Source: an uncultured Clostridia bacterium (GTDB taxonomy: Bacteria > Bacillota > Clostridia > Oscillospirales > CAG-272). From it: DNA of 32,156 nucleotides. Below the pieces are notes generated by a model that made no database searches, was not told the DNA's origin, and was given only the letters and a program-made list of their open reading frames with translations. The DNA lies in contig CANROT010000011.1 in the NCBI GenBank assembly GCA_947632285.1, forward strand, positions 1 through 32,156, written 5' to 3'. Positions 24,171 to 31,853 of the stretch are shown here, one piece after another. The position numbers were made by a program, and so were the translations under genes. Every line of letters starts with the position of its first letter. Position 1 is the stretch's first letter.

Positions 24171-24207
24171 AAAACCGCGCGGTCGCTGTCTGCGGCCGCG
24201 CGGTTTT
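24171..24207. terminator. Bidirectional terminator between AraC and zinc-ribbon genes
   Basis: AAAACCGCGCGG (24171-24182) and CCGCGCGGTTTT (24196-24207) form a perfect 12-bp stem with a 13-nt loop. A/T tails at the base give a T-run on each strand. It separates convergent genes. It lacks the GGGGGA ends of the dispersed family. Confidence 0.88.
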
Positions 24208-24239
24208 CAATAAAGTTAACGAAAATATTCCGGAAGCAC

Positions 24240-25115
24240 TCACCAGAGATCGGAGGACGACGGGAAGGTCTCCGGGTCGGGAGGGTAGCTTTCCGTATCC
24301 GGCGGGTAGCTTTCGGTATTCGAAAGATTCGGGTGGTAGTTGGGGCCGAGCTCCTCCGGGTAACCGAACGCGCCCGCACCGTCGCTTGACGAAGAGGACG
24401 AGGAGGAATAGCTGCTGGTCCCGCTGTAAAAGCTCGAAAGATTCAGAGACGGCTTATAGTTTTCCGCCGCAACGACATCTTTGAGCGCGGCCTCCATCGC
24501 GTCAATAACATCTGAGACTGCATCTGCGGAGAAATAGGAGAATCCCTTTTTGGCGGCGCGTTTTAAATCGGAAATGCAGGATCTGAAATCGTCCGAGGTG
24601 TGCAGCATGCCTGCGGAATATTTCGACATGGCAACTCCGAAGACGCCGTCCGGCGAACCCTTGTTGGCTGCAAGACTAAACATTTGAAGTGCTTTTTTAT
24701 GTTCTTCCTCTGAGGCGTAGTATTTTCCGGCGTCGAGCGCGGCGAGCAGGCTGCCCTTTTTCGCCGCTGCTTCCGCATGCTCGGGAATGAAATTCCCGTC
24801 TATGTCCGTTCCCGCAATGGCATAATATTCATCGCCGGACAGCTGCTCTGTAAGCGACTTGTCGAATTCCCTCTTTTTTGCCTGCTCGAGCGAGACCTTG
24901 CTGCCGCATACGGGGCAAAAGCCCGCGGGCATTTCTTTGTTCAGGCTGATCTCACCGGCACAGCAAGTACACCTAACGGTGACGAATTCTCCGCGTATCT
25001 CGTTGGGAACACCGTATGTGGCGTCTGTCATGTCGACTATATCCGCCGCCGCCTTCTTTATGGATTCGGAAAGATCGCGGAGACTTTCCAGGGTTTTATC
25101 CAATGATTCTGCCAT
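24240..25115 (-). CDS. Zinc-ribbon protein with Sel1-like repeats and Ser/Pro-rich tail
   Basis: The family of this 291-residue protein is not recognised as a whole. It begins with an amphipathic helix (about 1-30). A zinc ribbon follows, RCTCCAG (C49, C52) and FCPVCGS (C67, C70). Next comes a helical region with Sel1/TPR-like repeats (AEAAAKKGSLLAALDAGKYY and MFSLAANKGSPDGVFGVAMS, about 110-175). The tail is low-complexity, with nine serines in SSYSSSSSSSSDG and a tandem TESYPPD-TESYPPD-PETFPSS end. There is no signal peptide or membrane segment. It lies 22 nt downstream of the large beta-helix gene, which also starts with a zinc ribbon, and has a GAGGAAA ribosome binding site, so the two form an operon. 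Confidence 0.75.
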   Translation of the reverse strand: MAESLDKTLESLRDLSESIKKAAADIVDMTDATYGVPNEIRGEFVTVRCTCCAGEISLNKEMPAGFCPVCGSKVSLEQAKKREFDKSLTEQLSGDEYYAIAGTDIDGNFIPEHAEAAAKKGSLLAALDAGKYYASEEEHKKALQMFSLAANKGSPDGVFGVAMSKYSAGMLHTSDDFRSCISDLKRAAKKGFSYFSADAVSDVIDAMEAALKDVVAAENYKPSLNLSSFYSGTSSYSSSSSSSSDGAGAFGYPEELGPNYHPNLSNTESYPPDTESYPPDPETFPSSSDLW

Positions 25116-25137
25116 CTCAGTTTCCTCTTCTAAAATA

Positions 25138-28100
25138 TTATTGCTCGGCGGTACCCGAGCCGTCGTTTTCGCGATATCCGACGTTCTTCAGTACAGGGAG
25201 CGCCCCGTCGGTGATCTGCCATGCATCGTCTTCCCACAGCATTGTGTTGTGTATGAAATCGGCAGACATGAATTGCTCGTTCGGAACGATGAAATCATCT
25301 GCAAAGATGACATTAAAACCGCAGTCCTCTCTGAAATAGCTGTTTATATCTTTATAGCCGTTCAAAAAGTCATAGGGGACGCCCCATACCGTTAAAGTAT
25401 CACTGTTTTCAATTTTGGAGGCGGAGATCGTACCGGCGAAGAAACAGTTTTTCAGATGTGGCGCACATGCCCCAAAATACGGGTTAAGTCCCCCGACGTA
25501 GGCATAACCGTATGAATTACCATCTTCCTCCGGCAGACTAACGTAAATATTCATCGCGGAATAGCTGTCGGTGATCTCGACGTCCACTTTGCTGATGGTG
25601 ATCCCTGTGAGCCCGCCCGTGTAAATATGCGGTTTGCTTGCGGAGGAATATCCCGCAGTCGTCACAAATTCAATTGAACCGTCGGTGAAGCATTCCGTTA
25701 TCTTGGCCGTTTCGCCTTCCCACTTTCCGTAGTCCCACTTAACGCTTCCGTATATTCCGCCTATAAGACATTTATCTCCAAAATCCGGGAAATTTTTATG
25801 ATAGAAGTTGCTGGGGTCGGCTTCAGAGGGCCGGTTTGTATCATCAGGCGTCCCGTCAGTGCTGCCGCATTCGATATGTATGTCGCCGCTGAAGTATGTA
25901 CGCGTGATATTTATCCCTTCGGAGATCGATCCGGAGATACCGCCGGCAAACAGTCGGACGGCGTCGTAATAAATCTTCGATTTTATATCAAAGGACAGCG
26001 TTGAACATGAATATGAGATATCGTCCGCCTGCCAGCCGGCAATGCCGCCGATGATCGGACACGGTGTCTCGTCCGTCGGATATCGGTTGATCACGGTGAC
26101 GATTGCGATGCCGTCAACGGAGCACCGGGAAAGTTGACCTTGTGCCTCCCCTGCGATGCCGCCGAAATAATGTGCGACGCCTGCCGAGATATTTGCTTCC
26201 GAAAGGCGGCAGTTTTTGATCTCGCCGCCGGATTTGACGCAGATCCCGGCAAGGCTGCGAACATTGATATCTCTGACCGTGAGGCGGGAAACGCTGCAAT
26301 TTTCGATATGCGCCTTGTCCGTCTGTTCGATACAGATCCCGGCGATGTCGCGCTCTTCAAAGTCGTCGTCCGGGGTCCCCGACAATTCAACGTCGGAAAC
26401 GGTTATGCCCGAAACGGAGCCTTTGTTTATGGTGAAAGCGCCGCTGAAGCCGCCGTAAACGGTCAGTGCAATATCCGAGACGGAGCATTCGGCGACGGTG
26501 CTGTCGGCGAGGTTTTCATATACGAGCGCCGCAAAGTTTTTCATCTCTCCGCGGACTTTTGTGACCGAACACGAGCGGACGACACCGTTATTCGAATGCA
26601 CTATCCCTGAAAATCCGGCGTCGGCAGACTCGGAGGTGACGCCCGATACCGTGCAGTCTATGATCTGCCCGTTCTGTTTATTCGATCCGATCAGGGAAAA
26701 GCTCTCTCCCGTTATGTGCAGGTCTTCGAAACGTATATTCTTGATCGTGCCTTCGTTTTCTTCTATCCAATATTCTCCGCTGCCGGTGATCCCGCGTACT
26801 GCGTGTCCGTTTCCGTCAAGAGTCCCGTGAAAGGAGCCGTTGATCGGATCAGACGCGTTTGTAAGATCTATATCGGAGGTGAACATAAACGATGCGCCGT
26901 TATGCTTTTTGATATATGAAATATCGTCTGCGCCGGAGATCTCTATCGTGCCGATACCGTTATTAAAGTGTACCGACGCCGCAATGAACATTGCCGAGGC
27001 TCCGATGGCGGCGGCAGGGACGAGAAAAGCGGATATAGCGCGCAAAGCACGGGAAAAGGCATAGCTTCTGTAACCGTTGCGCTCGAGATTCCAGGCTATG
27101 GCGCCGAAGAAGAGCACGGCTCCGGCAGCCAGCGAGATAACTGTCGCGAGCGTGGCATAAATACCGACATTATACGGCAAAAGCCGCGCGGGGTCAAAAT
27201 AGTTCAGAAGCGCGGATATGAGGAGAAAAGCCATGACCGCAAGCGATGAAAGACAGAACGCAACGGAGAGGTGCCCTGAAAGTGTCATCTTTCGCCTATC
27301 CTCTTTTTGCTTCTGCTGTTTTTTGACGATGATGGCGTCGAGCGTCCTCTGTGCGCTCTTGCGCAGCGTGTCGAGGCTCGCCGCCTCTTTTTCGCAGTAT
27401 GCGCGGAGCTCCCCGATGCTTTTGTCCGCAGCCGCCTTTACTTTCTGCGGCTCCGGCGCAAGGTCTGTCGCTTTGTTAAGATAGGGCAGGTTGTTCGCGC
27501 GCGTCTTTTCGGGATATTCGCGCAGCCTTGCGGACTCATTCGCAAGCTTGTCGAAAAGCGCTTTTGCACGTTCCTCGTCGCCGCGCGAAAACGATGCGAA
27601 ACCGAACGCATTCAAACCCGAGAGCCACTTTCGGTCTTCTTCGGATAATGACGGCTTCGGCCGCGAAGATTCATTCAGCAGAACGAACCCCAAATAAGGG
27701 CGCCAACCGTTGGGGCGCTGTTTTATCAGGAGCTTATACATCTCGGCGGACGGCGGGAGATCCTCGAGGCGGTCGAGGAACGCATTTTTTTCATTCGTGC
27801 AGGCATCGGCGTCCGCGCCGAGCGCCGCGGCGGAGTCAAAAAGCTCGCAGACAAAGCCCGCCCACACCGTGCGCGATGCGGCATCGAGCAGCGACACGCG
27901 CTTTGCGAGGAACATGTATCTGTCACACGGCAGGCTCGGTTTTCCGTCGTTTGGGTCTTTGCAGTTTGCCCAAAGCTTGGCAAGACGGCGGCTTTCATCG
28001 ACCGACCGGGAGTTGCCCTTCGGGTAGATCAAAGCGAGCATTTTGTCAAGCGTTTTCGCCCTATAATGCTTTAATGTGTCAAGAGCGCCCGCAAGGTACT

Positions 28101-28734
28101 TGTCACCTTCGTAAAGGCGGCTCATTTCCTCCAGCGCAAGGAACGTGTTCTCCGGCGAGCTGTTATTTTTGCATGATGTAAGGAGCTTTTTTTCGAGCGC
28201 CGACAGCGGCTCCGAAAATCCGGGAAACGTGAGATACAGCGCGGCGCGCAGAGAGGCTGCGCGGTAGTTCCCGGCGAAAAGACAATCCATAAATCGGAGG
28301 TGACACGCATATCGCGACCGCTTTGCGCACTCCTTGAATCTGGACTTTTCGTCATCGCTGCCGACGCGGCAGGCAAGCGCGAAATTTTCGTCTTTTTCTA
28401 TGCATACGCCGAGGTCGATGAGGGCGTTGTCATCTCTGCATTGGTGATTTGCCAAAAGCAGCCCCCAATATGCCTCTGCGTCGGCGGGATCGGATTTGAG
28501 AGTTTCGTTAAAAAATCTTGCCGCGCGGTCGAATTCTGCCGTCATAAGCATATTCTTTCCGCGTATCGTCATCGGCACGGAGCGGCCGGGTGCGCTTCTC
28601 AGCAATTCGAGCGTCGAAAGGTTGTTGTCCGGGCTTGGCTGTACGTTTCCGCACCGGGGGCATTGGACGGTGGATTTTTTCTGTTTATCCGGGACGGGGA
28701 CAGCGTAGCCGCATGCGGAACATGCTGTGGTCAT
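25138..28734 (-). CDS. Large membrane protein: zinc ribbon, helical solenoid, three TM helices, beta-helix
   Basis: I start at MTTACSACGYAVPVP (28734), where a zinc ribbon begins behind GGAG. The 70-codon extension in the ORF track runs across the promoter. The 1198-residue protein has a zinc ribbon (C5, C8, C25, C28), then a helical solenoid of about 430 residues including a tetratricopeptide-like stretch (RAARFFNETLKSDPADAEAY). Three membrane helices follow (about 488-510, 522-548, 558-580). The last 600 residues are repeats with short G-x-V/I turns (GIVHSNNGVVRSCSV, GIAGEAQGQLSRCSV), like GLUG-type right-handed beta-helices. The predicted topology is a cytoplasmic N half and an external beta-helix. 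The function is unknown; surface adhesion or transmembrane signalling are possible. Confidence 0.75.
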   Translation of the reverse strand: MTTACSACGYAVPVPDKQKKSTVQCPRCGNVQPSPDNNLSTLELLRSAPGRSVPMTIRGKNMLMTAEFDRAARFFNETLKSDPADAEAYWGLLLANHQCRDDNALIDLGVCIEKDENFALACRVGSDDEKSRFKECAKRSRYACHLRFMDCLFAGNYRAASLRAALYLTFPGFSEPLSALEKKLLTSCKNNSSPENTFLALEEMSRLYEGDKYLAGALDTLKHYRAKTLDKMLALIYPKGNSRSVDESRRLAKLWANCKDPNDGKPSLPCDRYMFLAKRVSLLDAASRTVWAGFVCELFDSAAALGADADACTNEKNAFLDRLEDLPPSAEMYKLLIKQRPNGWRPYLGFVLLNESSRPKPSLSEEDRKWLSGLNAFGFASFSRGDEERAKALFDKLANESARLREYPEKTRANNLPYLNKATDLAPEPQKVKAAADKSIGELRAYCEKEAASLDTLRKSAQRTLDAIIVKKQQKQKEDRRKMTLSGHLSVAFCLSSLAVMAFLLISALLNYFDPARLLPYNVGIYATLATVISLAAGAVLFFGAIAWNLERNGYRSYAFSRALRAISAFLVPAAAIGASAMFIAASVHFNNGIGTIEISGADDISYIKKHNGASFMFTSDIDLTNASDPINGSFHGTLDGNGHAVRGITGSGEYWIEENEGTIKNIRFEDLHITGESFSLIGSNKQNGQIIDCTVSGVTSESADAGFSGIVHSNNGVVRSCSVTKVRGEMKNFAALVYENLADSTVAECSVSDIALTVYGGFSGAFTINKGSVSGITVSDVELSGTPDDDFEERDIAGICIEQTDKAHIENCSVSRLTVRDINVRSLAGICVKSGGEIKNCRLSEANISAGVAHYFGGIAGEAQGQLSRCSVDGIAIVTVINRYPTDETPCPIIGGIAGWQADDISYSCSTLSFDIKSKIYYDAVRLFAGGISGSISEGINITRTYFSGDIHIECGSTDGTPDDTNRPSEADPSNFYHKNFPDFGDKCLIGGIYGSVKWDYGKWEGETAKITECFTDGSIEFVTTAGYSSASKPHIYTGGLTGITISKVDVEITDSYSAMNIYVSLPEEDGNSYGYAYVGGLNPYFGACAPHLKNCFFAGTISASKIENSDTLTVWGVPYDFLNGYKDINSYFREDCGFNVIFADDFIVPNEQFMSADFIHNTMLWEDDAWQITDGALPVLKNVGYRENDGSGTAEQ

Positions 28735-28779
28735 GATGCGTTTTCTCCATTTCGGGTAATTTCGGCATTTCTTGTTAAT

Positions 28780-28809
28780 ATAATAGCATAGACGTCTATA
28801 TATTGTCAA
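28780..28809 (-). promoter_or_regulatory. Promoter of the beta-helix operon with internal palindrome
   Basis: On the minus strand this is a perfect TTGACA (28809-28804), an 18-nt spacer and TATTAT (28785-28780), about 45 nt before the ATG at 28734. The spacer contains ATAGACGTCTAT (28788-28799), a perfect 12-bp palindrome. A palindrome between the -35 and -10 boxes is a classic repressor site or a MerR-type activator site. A GC-rich inverted repeat, GGTGCGCAGC/GCTGCCGCACC, lies further upstream at 28849-28869. No regulator gene adjoins. Confidence 0.75.
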
Positions 28810-28900
28810 CTTTAGGACAGCATTTCGGCGCTTTTTGCATATATCTTTGGTGCGCAGCGCTGCCGCACCCGTGACCGTGGATCGATGATATGCAGAAACA

Positions 28901-28941
28901 AAAAACGATCCGCTCACGCAAACGCAGAGCGGATCGTTTTT
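28901..28941 (-). terminator. Terminator of the transporter gene
   Basis: A 15-bp stem, AAAAACGATCCGCTC (28901-28915) with GAGCGGATCGTTTTT (28927-28941), and an 11-nt loop lie just after the transporter stop. On the minus strand it ends in a run of six T. It is a textbook intrinsic terminator and isolates the beta-helix operon from the transporter. Confidence 0.92.
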
Positions 28942-28947
28942 CATGAT

Positions 28948-30228
28948 TTATTTCAGAATGAACAAGAAACCGAGCAGAACAAAGAGGAACGCGAAATTGA
29001 AGGCGGAGAACTCGGCGATATATCTGCCCGCCTTTCCGGGGTTGTGCTTTACATACTCGCGGAACGTGATGAGGCTGGCGAGTGAGGCGATCAGCGTGCC
29101 GACGCCGCCGATGTTGACGCCGCGGAGCAGGTCCGCGTAATTGTCCGTGAACTGTGAGAGCAGTATGGCGGAGGGGACATTGCTGATGAACTGGCAGGAC
29201 AACGCGCTGAAAAGGAGCGTGCTCTTTCCGAGCAAAAACGAGAAGAAACCGCGAACGGCGGGTATGCGCGCCATGTTGCCGGAGAAGATGAAGAAAAATA
29301 CGAACGTGAAGAGCAGCGGATAGTCGACGGAGCGGAGCGCCTTTTTGTCCGCGAAGAACAGCACCGGCGGGATAACGAGCAGCCCTATCCAGTACGGGAT
29401 ACCGCGGAAGACTATCGCGATCGCGAGCGCGAAGAGGCAGAGGTAGAGGGCGGCGCGCTTCGGGTCGAAGTCAAGGCGCTCTTTGCCGACCGAGAGCGGC
29501 TCCGGCTTGACGAAGACGATGCAGAAGACGGTGATGAGCAGCACCGAGAGTATGAAGGGCGGCGCCATTATCGACATGAATTCAAGGTTCGGGATATTGA
29601 ACTTCGTGTAGAGGTAGAGGTTCTGCGGGTTGCCGAACGGCGTCAGCATTCCGCCGAGGTTCGCGGCGATGTTCTGCATGATGAACGTGAACGCCATGTA
29701 CTTTTCCTTGCCGGTCGAGGATAAAACGAGATATCCGAGCGGCAGAAAGGTCAAGAGCGCCATGTCGTTGGCGATGAGCATCGAGCCGATAAAGGTGATG
29801 TAGACGAGGGCGAGCACGCTCATGCGCGCGTTTTTGAATATGCGGACGACGCGGCGCGCGAGCATATAGAAAAAGTCGATGTCCTTGAGCGCGCAGACGA
29901 CGGCGAGCACACAGAAAAGGCACGTCAGCGTCTTTAAGTCGAAGTAGCCGAGGTATGCGGCGTCGACGGGGACGAGCAGCGTCGTGAACGCGGCCGCCGC
30001 CATCGCGATGACCATAACGGTGTTCTTCTTGACGAACGCCTCCGCGCGGTGAAGGAGCTCCTCCCCCGTTATGCGCGGGCGGCGCGGGAGCGCGACGGCT
30101 CCCCCTGCTGCCGGGCGCACGAAGCGGACGTGATAATGCCCGGCGGAATTTATGTGGAGCGGCTGCCGCGCGCGGCGGCCGCTTTTAAATTGTGATGCAA
30201 GCTCCGTCCCGGAGTCGGTATTTGTCAT
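28948..30228 (-). CDS. Ion-transporter superfamily permease (SLC13/CitMHS/ArsB-like)
   Basis: The 426-residue protein starts at ATG 30228, 5 nt after GGAGG; the ORF-track GTG at 30240 overlaps that ribosome binding site. About 55 polar, Arg-rich residues precede the membrane part. About ten to eleven hydrophobic segments follow. Two inverted-repeat hairpin signatures typical of the superfamily are seen: NIAANLGGMLTPFGNPQNLYL (about 190-210) and, near the C terminus, FISNVPSAILLSQFTDNY. These belong to the SLC13/citrate/ArsB group, which moves anions or exchanges ions with Na+ or H+. The substrate is not evident. The gene is monocistronic, with a hairpin-family element upstream. Confidence 0.87.
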   Translation of the reverse strand: MTNTDSGTELASQFKSGRRARQPLHINSAGHYHVRFVRPAAGGAVALPRRPRITGEELLHRAEAFVKKNTVMVIAMAAAAFTTLLVPVDAAYLGYFDLKTLTCLFCVLAVVCALKDIDFFYMLARRVVRIFKNARMSVLALVYITFIGSMLIANDMALLTFLPLGYLVLSSTGKEKYMAFTFIMQNIAANLGGMLTPFGNPQNLYLYTKFNIPNLEFMSIMAPPFILSVLLITVFCIVFVKPEPLSVGKERLDFDPKRAALYLCLFALAIAIVFRGIPYWIGLLVIPPVLFFADKKALRSVDYPLLFTFVFFFIFSGNMARIPAVRGFFSFLLGKSTLLFSALSCQFISNVPSAILLSQFTDNYADLLRGVNIGGVGTLIASLASLITFREYVKHNPGKAGRYIAEFSAFNFAFLFVLLGFLFILK

Positions 30229-30362
30229 ATCAGCCTCCACAGCGACAAATTTTTTGCCGCAATTATTATACTCCGGGCAAAACCGCGTTGCAACTGCAAA
30301 TCCGTTGAAAATCTCACAAAAATAAGGCGCGAAAACGCCTGCGATATTGTCAAAAAGACGAC

Positions 30363-30442
30363 CCGGGGGGAGTGCAAAGATGGGGCGTGACGCCCCATCT
30401 TTGCACTCCCCCCGGACCCCCTCTTCAAAACTTTTTATTGAC
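30363..30442. repeat. Hairpin-family element with tail, long 26-nt arms
   Basis: CCGGGGGGAGTGCAAAGATG continues to GGGCGT (left arm 30363-30388) and pairs perfectly with the right arm 30390-30415 around a single loop base. The tail GGACCCCCTCTTCAAAACTT and TTTATTGA follows. Tail and GGGGGGA ends match the copies at 16227 and 17406, while the inner stem is longer and unrelated. It lies after the GH43 gene and before the transporter. The rest of 30241-30362 holds nothing recognisable except the transporter leader. Confidence 0.85.
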
Positions 30443-30461
30443 TATGGGGGTATTAAAATTT

Positions 30462-30566
30462 TTACGAAAATTCTATTGATTTGAGGTGGCCGCTGCCGCC
30501 GCCGGAAAAGCAGAGGTAGACGGCGCGGACGCCGTCCGGGATATATACGGGCGCAGTGTGCGCCTA
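30462..30566 (-). other. In-frame continuation of GH43 after a TAG codon
   Basis: After TAG (30566-30564) the same frame runs on for 33 codons to TAA at 30462-30464. The product includes PVYIPDGVRAVYLCFSGGG and GHLKSIEFS. This is the normal closing strand pattern of CBM6-like domains (a P.PdGv.alYf.f.G.gs..l.sf.f pattern), so the TAG interrupts a real domain a few dozen residues before its end. It is either a nonsense mutation or a readthrough/recoding site. Confidence 0.8.
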
Positions 30567-31853
30567 CCAGATATTGGAGCCGCCGACGGGGACCTCGCCG
30601 AGGACCTCGCCGCCCGGTGACGTTCGAACCGTGAATTTGCCGCCGATGTAGCCGCGCGTTCTGACCGTGAGCGCGCTGACAGAGCGAAAATCGAGGTATT
30701 TGAAGCCGATGACGGCGCCGTCCGCGACGTTTGCGATATAGCCGACCTCGCGGTCGCCGTCGCGTCCGTCCTGCACGACTTTCGGGCAGTCAACGCCGAA
30801 TCTGCCCGGCGAGGACGAAAGATACAGGCAGCACGCGAGATACGCCGGGTACTCCGCCTTTGCCGGGAGCGGTCCGCCGAGCCCCTGAGAGGTGATCTCC
30901 GCCTGGAGAAATCCGCCGTCCTCCGTGCGCGTCAGCACCTCGGCGCAGCCCTGCCGCGAATACCACGTGCCGTTCGTGTGGCGGTGATAAAATATGAGAT
31001 ACCTGCCGCCGACCTCAACGACGGAGCCGTGATTGTTCGCGATATACGCGGACGGGACGTCGACGTCCTTGTACGTGCCGATGCCGATGTCGCCGTTGCT
31101 GACGAGGACGCCGCGGTACGTGAACCCTTCGCGCGGCGACTTCGAGGTCGCGTAACAGAGCTCGTGCATGTGCTCGGACGAGTAGATGAAGTAATATGTA
31201 TCGCCGAATTTGCGTATCGACGGCGCCTCAAAAAAGGCGTGGTTTTGAAAACACGTTCCCTCGCTGTAGGAGCTGCCGGGCACGATGATGACGGGCGGCT
31301 CCCGCACGGTCAGCATATCGGGGCCGAGCACCGTCGCCATCGCGCCGTGGCGGCTCTTGTCGCCGCGGCCGCAGAAGCCGGTGTAAAGGTACGTGAGCTC
31401 GCCCTCGGTCAGAACGCCCGGATCGAACTGCGGCTCGTCCCCTTCGCGGCAGCCGAGCAGCGTCCCGTCCGGGTAGTGAACATAGCCGAGGAAGGAAAAC
31501 TTCCCGGCGGGCTCGTCACAGACGGCGACGGAGACGACGGAGACATGATCGAGGACGTAGTAGAGGTAATAGCGCCCGTCGGGGCCGCGCGTCACGTCCG
31601 GGGCGTAGAGGCACATCGAGCCGTCCCGGTTATAGGGGTCGGCGGTCTTTTCGTATATGACGCCCTCATACCGCCAGTCCCCGAGGTCGTCGACGGGGGC
31701 GGACCAGCAGACGTAGTCGCCGAGGCAGAAGACGTGCCCGTTGTACATGTCGTGCGAGCCGTAGACGTAGACGCGGCCGCCGAAGACGTAGGGCTCCCCG
31801 TCCGGGACGTATTCCCACGAGGGGAGATAGGGATTTACGGGTCTGTTTTTCAT
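30564..31853 (-). CDS. GH43-family glycoside hydrolase with interrupted C-terminal CBM6-like domain
   Basis: This 429-residue (to TAG) cytoplasmic enzyme lacks a signal peptide. It has the five-bladed propeller signatures of GH43: VPDGEPYVFGGRVYVYGSHD near the start (catalytic base probably D18), YAPDVTRGPDGRYYLYYV (about 75-92; the pKa-modulating Asp) and FFEAPSIRK with the general acid E209. HGSVVEVGGRYLIFYHRHT follows. The family cleaves alpha-L-arabinofuranosyl or beta-xylosyl bonds. A CBM6-like domain starts near residue 345 and is cut by TAG at GGSNIW, although the frame continues convincingly for 33 codons. The ATG overlaps the TGA of the upstream esterase by 4 nt and has an AAGGAG ribosome binding site. 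The propeller itself is intact, so activity may survive. Confidence 0.88.
   Translation of the reverse strand: MKNRPVNPYLPSWEYVPDGEPYVFGGRVYVYGSHDMYNGHVFCLGDYVCWSAPVDDLGDWRYEGVIYEKTADPYNRDGSMCLYAPDVTRGPDGRYYLYYVLDHVSVVSVAVCDEPAGKFSFLGYVHYPDGTLLGCREGDEPQFDPGVLTEGELTYLYTGFCGRGDKSRHGAMATVLGPDMLTVREPPVIIVPGSSYSEGTCFQNHAFFEAPSIRKFGDTYYFIYSSEHMHELCYATSKSPREGFTYRGVLVSNGDIGIGTYKDVDVPSAYIANNHGSVVEVGGRYLIFYHRHTNGTWYSRQGCAEVLTRTEDGGFLQAEITSQGLGGPLPAKAEYPAYLACCLYLSSSPGRFGVDCPKVVQDGRDGDREVGYIANVADGAVIGFKYLDFRSVSALTVRTRGYIGGKFTVRTSPGGEVLGEVPVGGSNIW

Noticed and set aside
28735-28944. 70-codon N-terminal extension of the beta-helix protein
   Set aside because: It reads through a near-consensus promoter and palindrome and is not protein-like; the zinc ribbon starts at the internal ATG behind GGAG.
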